The notes under the pieces were generated by a model. It had not been told where the DNA came from and did not search any database. It saw only the letters and a list, made by a program, of their open reading frames with translations. Made by a program: the position numbers and the translations under genes. 64,000 nucleotides of DNA from Atopsyche davidsoni (Eukaryota > Arthropoda > Insecta > Trichoptera > Hydrobiosidae), in the NCBI GenBank assembly GCA_022113835.1, contig JAILWY010000023.1:9982001-10046000 (forward strand). The letters run 5' to 3'. This document shows, one piece after another, positions 54,571 through 64,000 of this stretch (its first letter is position 1; every line of letters starts with the position of its first letter).

Positions 54571-57249
54571 CAACGCGATTATAAATTAATTATACTTATT
54601 AAAAATATACAACAATATAACATCGTCGGTTTTAAAGAGTCTTTTGGCTCATACTTATTAAAATTAATAATATATAAGCAAGATTTTCTATTATTACACT
54701 TATATTGATTTTCTATTATTTTATATGTTGACCCCAAGCCCATATATATCTATGGATATATCTCATATTCATAACTTTATGTTCCCGTTTTTTTCTTGGA
54801 TTTTTTCCTGGACTGCACTACACTAAATTTAAAATAATAAGACTAGCCCAAGATAAATACGAGATGTTTAATGAGATGCTCACTAACTTCATCTGAGGAA
54901 TGGAACCCGAAGAAGAAAATACATTAAATGCCTTTTAATTTCTCGCTTTTTCATTTTTATCCAACGATGATCAACAAATATGAAAAGGCTTAGAGATTAC
55001 GATCATTCATCTAGTTTTATTGTACAATAATCGTATATATTTGATTATTTGAATCTCTTGTTAAAAATGTTTGGCGAGTGTGTTAAGGTGCATTATAAAA
55101 ATGAGTAATTTATAAATTAAATATTTGCTTATTGCTAGTGTAATCCCACACCACTATAAAATATTTATTAAGTTAGGTTTTTAAAAAAAAACAGCGTATT
55201 TTTTCCCATTTACTTTATAAAAAAATGACTTAATAATTAAATACATTAATATCAAATGCTATCGATAGAAAAGTTAATATAATTCCATACAAAAGTAACA
55301 TTACATCATACCATTTCAAACGATATGATTTATATATAAAGAGTATGTTTTTTTGTTTTTATTATTTCTTTAAAAGCAAGATAAACGTTTATGGGTACAT
55401 ACATAATATATACGAACACAATTTCGTGTGGGGTTCAGATAATGAAAAACTTTCTGAGGAAAAAAACAATTTTCTTGCTCGGTCTTGTTATACTGATTTG
55501 CGTAAAATGATCTGAAATACAAAAGCCCTAAGCTCGCCGTGTAATATATTTCATTTCAGATAAAGGCTCGCAAACACGAAATGCGTCCCTCAGCGGCACA
55601 AAGAAAATAGGTCCGTCTCACTCTCTAACAAAAAAAAACCTCCCCGAATGAAGGAGTGCAGATAGGTTTTTAATGCTCGCCATGCTTATTTCGCTTTTAA
55701 AATTGTTTTCCACATCGCATGTGTAACGCTTCATAGAAAAAAATAATTGAAAAAGTGTTATTTGTGCCTTTTAGAAATGTTTTGGATAATTTAATGCGGA
55801 GGCACAGTAAAAATGGGGCTAATAGAATTTATTTATAGAAATACTTGATAACTGTTTATCATGACTTATTTGATCATAAAATTTCCAAACGCAGTTTAAT
55901 CAATTGTAATTGAATGCGCAGAAACTAAAAACGAGTTTTCGATAAAAATACAGTCAATTCAAAGTCAGAATTCGGAGTTGTGCTGAAGTCGGAAGGGCAG
56001 GAGCGTTGGAAAGCCTTAAGCCGGGCCAGTCAACAAACTGTATACAAACAGGAGGTCCTTGGAGTAGTGCAAAAATAGCCCACCTTGAAGATTTAATATA
56101 CTCGCATCACTTTAACACCAAATTATATCTGAATGTTTCTTTTATTAAATAAAATTTTTCAATCTATAGATTCACCACTACTGCAAAAAAAATGGAGGTA
56201 AATTTTTCCTAGAAACAATCTGTAATACTGAAATAATCATCGAATGGTTTTGCTTTTATGACATAAATGAAGCGACAAACTCTAAGGTTAAAAAACGAAA
56301 ATATTGGTAGTTAAATAAGGTTTTACAATCATATATATATATATATAAGTACTTACATCCAATTCTAATAAACATCAGCTCTATAAGTTTACTAGAAGAG
56401 ATAATCGTGGAAGGCCAACGCAAATAAAAAAAATACGGTTTCATTATTCAGATCGACATTAACCATACAGTTATTATACGATACATTAAATATAACACTT
56501 AAATTAAAATACTCGGCGTAGTGATACCCAACATAAGCAGCGTCGCCAGGAGGCCGATGTACTCCCGGAGTTATCCGGTAGAATGATTGCGTTCCTTAAA
56601 TTGGGTCCCATTCAAATAGGATTTTTTATTCAGGTACCCGCGCCTATTATGTTGCTTCAACAAGTATTTCGGCTTTTGCGATATTTCTTCCGATATACAT
56701 GTATATGTATGAGGGTTAATTTGAAGGAATGTTTGGAAGCAATAAGAATGTAGGCACGCATTTGCGCAGTCGAAACGGAATAATTGGATTTCGCGTACAA
56801 CTCGGTGTGCATACGGACCCGTAGAATGGGCATTATAAAAAAACGTAATGAAATATATCATCTCTTTAACAATGGAAAGAATATTAAAAAAGAAATGTTT
56901 TAAAAAGAAATGTTCTTGTATATTTTCAGAGCGCTTCTAAGAATTTTCATTTTATTTCAATCTATCGAAGTGATTCTTTACAAATCCTTAAAAATAATGA
57001 CAAAATTTTTTCATAAGGATTTCAAAAATATATGAAATTATTTATATTTCAGAACCTTTAATTGTATTTACTCAAAAGATAACCAAAAAAAAATGTATTG
57101 CAACGAAAATGCTTTTTTAATTTTACATTTGGGTTGCAAGGATCAAACGTGTGAAATGCTATATTTTTTTATTTAAGTTCAAATTAAGGTAAGATTATAA
57201 GCACTGTAAATGGTTAAATTTAATATGTAAGTAAAAAAAAAATCGTCCG
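54571..57249. other. AT-rich stretch, no gene seen
   Basis: A short (TA)n run lies at 56330-56347 and a mixed patch at 56515-56830. Nothing supported as a gene. Confidence 0.4.
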
Positions 57250-57710
57250 TGGTGTGCCGTAATATGAAGCGGGTAGCTATTCCATTTTTTCTCATCACCC
57301 GCCACGAAATGTCCCATAAAACACACGAATACCGCCAGAGCGAGGCTTCTCTTTATCAGAAAATAAAGTTATCCCGTAGATTGTCGGCTGGATGAAAAAT
57401 AATATATTTAGCCAAAGCGCGGGCTGGTAAATTCGATCAAGGCGACACTTTTTTATTCCTTGTCTCCAGCGAGCGCCGGAGTGGGAGATGCCCGCGGAAT
57501 GTATAAGAGGCGAGACTGCTCCGAGCGGCCCGGCGTGATCGGATTATGAAATAATCTGTAAATTCTGATGACGCCGAGGAAGGAAATCGATTTGGATGTG
57601 TCATTAAGTACGCCGACTGACGAATTGCTCGCGAAGAACGAGGTTAATTAGGATAATGGCATTTGTGGCGCGATTTAACCTTTGATTGAATTATTCAAAG
57701 TTAACTCGCA
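57250..57710. promoter_or_regulatory. GC-elevated island with an inverted TCF-like pair
   Basis: TTAACCTTTGA at 57675-57685 and TCAAAGTTAA at 57695-57704 form a near-perfect inverted repeat of two TCF/Pangolin-type cores (CTTTGAT and CTTTGAAT). A GGTTAATTAGG homeodomain word lies upstream. The GC-rich part 57440-57600 has no coding frame. Wnt-responsive enhancer activity is a testable inference. Confidence 0.3.
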
Positions 57711-58849
57711 GACATCGGTAATTGATTATAAAATCAAAACATTTTTTTATTTTTTTTTAACATCAGCTTATTTTTAGCATAATTTAAATGTGTCTTATGT
57801 ACACAAGTATATTGGGCCTACGAAACGGTGCGAGATGATAAGATGAGCAAGTTATAGATACCTTATATTCCTTAGAGCCTCGGGTTGGATTGGGTAAATA
57901 ATAATCTACAATGCACGGTTATAAAATAAAATCATTAGTTCTCATGCTACATATTAAAAAAGCTTTTTGTGATAATATATCACATGGATTAATAATGTAC
58001 TTTCATCCACAAAGCCGAGTGGTTGCGCGGCTAATGCCTGCGTATATACCAGGACCTTTGGCCAGGTGCATTATTCATACATGCTGTTCTTTTGTAAAAT
58101 GTCACCGCAGTTCGTCGGTTTCCCACAGAGCTTTCTTTTTATTTACTTTTTCTTCGACTGTGTTTGTGAAAAACCTTTTCCGCCAGCAAGACTTTTCCTT
58201 ATGCCTCGGCCATGCTTGAGAGACCACTTTTTCGGATTTCCGCAGCTATTTTGCGTCCACAGTGTTCGCCAGAATTTATTTTTTACAAAAGAAATACACA
58301 TAGATAGATACTCGTGAATGTGTGCAAGTTTTTAATTTTTTGTTTAATATGAACATAGTTGCTGGTTTTTAGAATAGAGACTAAATTTATAAAATAATAT
58401 TTGTAAAATATCGATTCTTTAAATAGATAATTCGAATAATGGTTAGTTCAATTGAAGTAAATGTAATTCATTTGCTTCTGCGTTGTTAATTGTATTTTAA
58501 AATTGATCAATAAAAGATATTTGTGTTTTCGGAGGTCGAGCATTTGTTGTTTATTTACTATGAATTTTACATAATCTACTCGTAAAATAGCTGAAAAGTA
58601 AAATTGAAACAAAAAATTTGTTTGGTCGGGTATTTTTAATAAAACATTTATTTTTTACCTGAAGTCATAGGTAATTTTAATGTTTTTAAAAATATCAGAA
58701 CAAAAATACATCAAAAATAATTTTTATTTTTGAAATGTCCATATATATATTTAAAAATAATATATTCCTATATATATATATCGGGAATAGTTAGCTGTAA
58801 GGATCTCTGTAGATAATATTTTTTCATGGTTGTTTCACACGCATTCAAC
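57711..58849. other. AT-rich stretch, no gene seen
   Basis: Two overlapping plus-strand frames at 57911-58317 cover a slightly GC-richer patch. Their products are Phe-rich with no domain. A (TA)-rich run lies near 58740-58782. Confidence 0.4.
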
Positions 58850-59070
58850 CCATTTGACTTGCGCTGCCCCGGGCTATATCCGAAATAACGTGATTTACCG
58901 GAAGCTCCCCAGGGGGTAAGCGCCAGGGGATGGGGTAGGGGAGGGGGAGGGGGAGGGGGCACCCTCAGCTGATGACATCCGTGACATTTTTGCAAGTACG
59001 ATGGCTCCCCTTTGTGATCTTCTTCTTCTTCCTATTTTGGGTAATTCCCAACATGGAGAAGGCGGGGGAC
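58850..59070. other. G-rich patch with a GGGGGA-type short tandem repeat
   Basis: GGGGGA is repeated about three times near 58937-58959 on the plus strand. A C-rich minus-strand 75-codon frame with a poly-Pro run is a by-product of the repeat. Confidence 0.45.
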
Positions 59071-60109
59071 TGACTTTGAATATGTAGACGCAATATATGA
59101 GGACGCATAAGTATGATGTCTCAACTTAAACATTTTACATAAAACCAGACTAAAGATCATGAATACTTATTTAAAAGTGAAAATATTATAAATAGTAAAC
59201 TTAATACACGGCGTAATCTATCGCTATGATTTGTTTATCAATATTTTTGACTATACCATTCATCAAAGTATTGACAGTTAATGTGGAACGAGTTCTTGTA
59301 TTTTACCAGCAAGATCAAACAATGACTGGGCATATCAAACACACAGCTCGTGCTAAAAAAAATAATGTTAACAAATATAATAGTTAACATATTTATATCA
59401 CGAAGTATGGTTTTTTGAAGAGTTTGTATGGCCATTTACGAGTGGTATTAGAGAAACCCGCACAGCCCATCTCTATGGAGTCGTTTTGGAATGTCAGTGC
59501 TATGTCATGGTTCGCTTGCTCAGAAGGCGGAGTTGGGAGTCAAAGGTATTTTGGTCGCAATGGCGGTTTTGATTTTTTGCTTTTTGTATAGAAAAATAAT
59601 CAAGGGATCTGCAGAGATGGAAAAGATTTTCTTTTTTCAAAGGATTTTATCCTGGCGTATATAATTCTTTAGATCTTTGTACACGAGATCTTTTTGATCT
59701 TCGCGTAGGTAACTACAGAAGTATGCAAGCATGGCTGTCTATATTATTGAGAATTAATGAAATCCTCGGAAATATCAGATATTTTAATGTAAATTAAATA
59801 AACGTTACTACTTTATGCTTTGATACAATTTTAAAAAATAAATTTTACATTTCTTGCTACTGGATATTCAAAAAGAATTGTTCAATAATATAGTGAAGTT
59901 TCAAGATTTCATCAAACATCATTATTACAGTATAATAATTTTGAAAAGATTTTTTATTTTCTGAAAAATATTAAAAATGAATTATTCAATGATTATTGGG
60001 TTGAAAACATTCATGACATTGAATATAAGGGTAAATTTAATATCGCAATTTATGAACGAGCTATCATAAAATATATGCTGAACAAACGTTATATTGCTTT
60101 TCCAAATAA
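59071..60109. other. AT-rich stretch, no gene seen
   Basis: No recognisable feature. Slightly GC-richer at 59450-59580. Confidence 0.4.
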
Positions 60110-61140
60110 ATATTTATTCGAAAGTTCTAGAGAGCGTAAAACGCGCTGCGGGTGGCGCTCAACGCTTGGCGGCACGCGCCTCAAAACGGAAAATACTAAA
60201 AAAGAAACTCCAAAAAAAAACTAGAAGGAACTTTCCAGAAAGGACGCTTCACGCTGAGAAAATGAGGTATCCCTTTACGCTTCGGGCAGACGCCGATTCC
60301 CATTCGCGTTCAACCGTTCTTTCTTTTTCGTTTGACGGGAGCGCGTCAGAGGGAGACGGAAGCGTGTTTTGTAGATCGACCGATAAAAATGTAATAGAAG
60401 AAAACGGCCTGCGATTGTGAGGGCTGTGAGACTGTGTGTGGGAAAGAGAGGCGAAGAATGTGGCCGATTTGGGATGTACTGCGAGAGAAAAAGGGACGAC
60501 GATATATTCTTGGGATATTGTGATAAAAATGTGTGATGGATCAGAGATTCTCAAACTCAACATAAGGGAATTAAATAATATAGGTTTTTCTTAATCGTAC
60601 GTAGTGTGATACTCAAATAGAACAAACAAGTATTTTTGATGATTTGTGACAAACATAATTTTTTTTCAATCAAATAATTTTTTTCTGTGTTTTTTATTAT
60701 TACAACAAATATTTAAAAAAAAATTCGGTTAAATCTATTTATTCTAATCAAAAAACCTCTGTGACACAAGTTCGTATTTTAAATTAATAAAACAAAATGA
60801 AGAGAAAGGAAAACCGGATGTGGTTAATTTTGTTTATTTGTTGGTAATGCTTGGGAGCCACTGCTGCCGTATAATACGATTCGCGTTTTCGTACATTATA
60901 ACAATGCGCCAGAAAGAGACAGCGCAAGAAAAGAAATAATATCGAATGATTGTTCTGTGTCGCGCTGTACGGATTAGTTTTCTGTCTTGGTCGGCGAGGG
61001 AACGAGACGGGGTACTGTTCCGCATAATCCGCAGGCCTGGATTATCGTGAGAGGGAGTGAGATAGAGCGAGTGGGAAAATGACCGAAAATATTTCAATAT
61101 AAGATGAACGAATAAGCCCATGCTTTCTCGAGGGAGTTCG
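60110..61140. promoter_or_regulatory. Pair of GC/GA-rich islands (60120-60500 and 60840-61100)
   Basis: Two islands are separated by AT-rich sequence. Both carry several GAGAG/GAGTG-type words, densest at 61048-61078. The 108-codon plus frame and the 104- and 95-codon minus frames across them have no domain. GAGA-factor-type regulatory DNA is the likeliest reading, at low confidence. Confidence 0.25.
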
Positions 61141-61729
61141 TATTTTTGACATGTGGAAAATAGGAAAATTGAAAAATAGAGACTGTGCAGTGCAGACGTA
61201 TTACTTTTGTGATATTAAAGAGAGAAAGATGCTTGCAACTTTAGTACCCAAAATTCAATCTTAAAGAGAAAATTTAAAAAATATTTACATGACTAAATAA
61301 TTTTTTTTATGAAGAGTTCTTTGCAACATTATTTTTTTACAGTATTTACTATTTATTTCAAATTATCAACAATCAGTTGTGAAACATAACATGCCATTTT
61401 TCACTATCATTTTTTTTTATATATAATATATAAAAAAATGAGTTATCTAATCAATGTTATAACACTATATATTTTGGTGAATATTTTTCCAATTATAATA
61501 ACGCTCTAGTCCTAAAGTGTTTCATGATATTTTTGCCAAATTATCATTCGTTTTTAGTAGGTTTGTTAATTACATCCAAGTGCTTTTTTTATATTCACGC
61601 TCTAATCATTCGAAGAGTGCCTTTGTGAGAAAGCGTAACATACAGAGACTTCCTTATTTCCCGCTCGCTTCCAATTACCTTTATCCTCATCCTGACATTT
61701 GCCATCTGCCTGTCTAATGATTGCCTTTA
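61141..61729. other. AT-rich spacer
   Basis: No features recognised. Confidence 0.4.
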
Positions 61730-62210
61730 GCCAAAGGAACAATAACTGAACATCCAAAATACATTTCCCTTTGTCAATAATTACGCTCCAGGAGGGCCAC
61801 CGACTTCGCGATCGCTTTGAGAACAATATCTACACGATCCTGCGAGATATAAAATCGGACCCTCTTTCGTCTCACCGCCACCCGGGCCTCCCCCATTATA
61901 GCAGTACATTTATACATCCCATCTAAACGATGATGTACTGGAGAAGGGGACACCGGGGTGAAGCGACACCCGACGTATAATGCGGGGGCCACCTACATGG
62001 TGAGGAGATAAAAATATACGCAGATATAGCGGGACGACTTTCATTTTGACGTGGGAATATATACTTTTTTTCTCGTTTAAGAAAACGCGGGGAGCGGGTA
62101 GGGTAATGTGGTGAACGGGAATTTTCCACCCTTAAATTACGCTGCGTCAAATATTTCATCGTAAACAACTCGGAATATTGCTTATGCATGACAGACGCGC
62201 TCTCCCAAAG
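61730..62210. promoter_or_regulatory. GC-elevated island, possible conserved non-coding element
   Basis: The GC-rich core is 61790-62000. Overlapping short minus-strand frames (72-88 codons) carry no domain. Regulatory identity is inferred only from its resemblance in size and composition to the other islands. Confidence 0.2.
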
Positions 62211-63059
62211 TTAAGTAATAAGAAATGTCGGCACACGAGAAAATATAACTTACTCGCACCGCCTTCAGTTAAAACAATATTATTTTATTTCGAAGAACTC
62301 TTCGGAAATAAAAAAAGCATGTAAAATGTTTAATTTTGTTCTTATTAATTCTTAGTAATTTACCATTCAGTGATCGCTTTGATCTAGTTTCTTTAATTAA
62401 TTCACCCGAGTTTCAACTGTCAGCTCCAAAGAAGGAAAGTTTTTTTTGGTGTGTTTTTACAGTAATTTGTTATCGGGAAGTTTGATGAATCGACTTCAGC
62501 TGTTGAAGACGCCACATATTAATCAGCCTGGTAAAAAAATGGCGTAATACCCGACGCTACCCGAGTGTACACAATTTTGAATGAAAAAGTGTAGTCACTT
62601 AGGGAGTTGGTAATATTTGAAAGGTTTTTTTTTTAATTCGATAGATAATATTTAGGAATATTAAAAAAAAATTTGAATGATGATGCTATAGCGTATTTTC
62701 ATGAGTTTGAAAATAATACTACATGTTTAAATATAATTAATAATCGAGTTATAAATACCATCAATAAGTAAATCGTTATTATCTATGGAGATAATGTTTA
62801 ACATTTTAAATTTACACCTAAATGATTATGAACCTTATGTAATTAATATTATATTATTTTACTAGTTATAAAAAGCAGATTTTAAATAGTTATTAAGTAC
62901 TAAAAATCTATATGTTTAGTTTAATTAAATGAACTTCATTAAAAATACAGGAAAATTTGTGCTAATGTGTTGATCCGAACATTTGTATACCTAGAGTATA
63001 TTTTAAAAGCACCTTTCACTTCCAAAGAATTTCACAAAAATATTCCAGATAGATGTTCT
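62211..63059. other. AT-rich spacer
   Basis: No features recognised. Confidence 0.4.
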
Positions 63060-63345
63060 CAAGATGGTCCCAACATTTCATTTTTAGTGGTTATATTATG
63101 AAAAAGCATAATGACAGGCGAGAGAGAGATGGCGAGCGTAGCCATTCTTGCTGCGATATATATTTTAATAAACCCTCCCTCACACAATATATGTCTTATC
63201 TCCACACACAATCTACGAAGAAAACACAATATGCATTAAAGAAATAAACGACATTTTTAGGGGAGAAAGGAAAGTATTACCAGCGCCTCCGTACGGTGCT
63301 GGGAAAAGGGATTGCTTTTTGGATTTTTATATATTTTATATTATG
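63060..63345. promoter_or_regulatory. Compact GAGA/Pho composite site
   Basis: GAGAGAGA from 63120 runs directly into ATGGC at 63129-63133, and an inverted GCCAT follows at 63141-63145. This packs a GAGA-factor run and two opposed Pho/YY1 cores into 26 bp. An AAGATGG word lies at 63061-63067. In flies such juxtaposition is a hallmark of Polycomb response elements. The coding frame across it has no domain. Confidence 0.3.
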
Positions 63346-64000
63346 CGGTGAGTCGCTATACAGTAGCTTGTTTGAAAATATTATCTTGTACTAAATAAAA
63401 ATTTTCTAAAGAGGATTTAAAGCAATTCAATAATATTAATTCAATTAGAATTGGAAAAATCTAAATACTGTAATAGTTGCGAAAGGTTTAACAAATATAA
63501 TATATGTTATTTCATACGAAGAATATAATATAAACTGTATAATTTGTATGTTGTATATAATAACGTTTTTTTTAGTGCTAATAAATGAATTTCCATTCTA
63601 TAATAACGGAAGTATACAAAAACTATTTATATAGTAATTGACGTAATACATTACATAAATTTAACAAAAACAAAATATAACTTTTGGCATTTGTATGATA
63701 TCTAATATATTTCAAATTGATAAATGAGATTTAAAATTTAATTATATTTAACGATTTATTTTTATTCTTAGAAAAATTAAAATAGAGATTTCAGTTGAAA
63801 TGGGTGTATTCTAGGACGTTAAAAGTGAACGCACGGTTAGTAGCATAAATGATGCAAAAATGTCTTGAAATAAGGCAATGAAAAATGATAAAATTCAGTC
63901 AACCGCGAACGTTATTTACCAAAGAGTGAAGATCCAGAGAATGATGCTGCTTGCCTTTTGCTGGGAATGTACTTGCTCGTAGTGAAGATTGGTATGTAAA
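63346..64000. other. AT-rich end of window
   Basis: No features recognised. Confidence 0.4.

Overview
The window reads as AT-rich intergenic or intronic DNA from an insect, most likely a moth or butterfly. The reasons are overall composition, frequent TAGGTA/TACCTA words, and the transposon families present: an R1-clade LINE, a Ty3/gypsy LTR element and a Jockey-type LINE tail. The order is an inference; no host gene settles it. I see no tRNA, rRNA or CRISPR array and no convincing host protein-coding gene on either strand.

The interpretable content is mobile DNA. (1) An 81-bp-arm near-perfect palindrome lies at 612-785. (2) A decayed 3' end of a Jockey-clade LINE lies at about 8203-8640. 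(3) A 3.1-kb Ty3/gypsy-type LTR element on the minus strand spans 15608-18707. It has two 321-bp LTRs that read as identical, an ATAA target duplication, a primer-binding site and a polypurine tract. Its interior holds only a repeat-rich gag-like ORF with an N-terminal SAP motif and a frameshifted integrase tail; protease, reverse transcriptase and RNase H are missing. (4) A full-length R1-clade LINE on the minus strand spans 44351-49534. It has an intact ORF1 (473 aa) and ORF2 (1006 aa), a 5' UTR, a 3'-terminal stem-loop directly before a tail of about 41 A, and a 12-bp target duplication.

Between these lie long AT-rich stretches with scattered GC-elevated islands of 100-900 bp (near 4.6, 6.4-8.1, 20.3, 22.5, 26.1, 29.1, 30.1, 33.0, 36.5, 39.7, 41.1, 54.4, 57.5, 60.1-61.1, 61.9 and 63.1 kb). 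Many contain clustered motifs recognised by insect transcription factors: Pho/YY1, GAGA factor, Grainyhead, TCF, Runt, GATA. They look more like cis-regulatory elements of a distant or surrounding gene than exons. That is inference from composition and motifs only.

How the parts relate: the LINE encodes its own ORF1 RNA-binding protein and its endonuclease/reverse transcriptase, so it could be autonomous. The LTR element lacks its polymerase but its LTRs are still identical, so it was probably copied recently by enzymes from a relative elsewhere. The strongest candidates for something not well described are the non-autonomous LTR element, whose 69-bp coding minisatellite is read in three successive frames by one ORF, and the terminal hairpin of the LINE.
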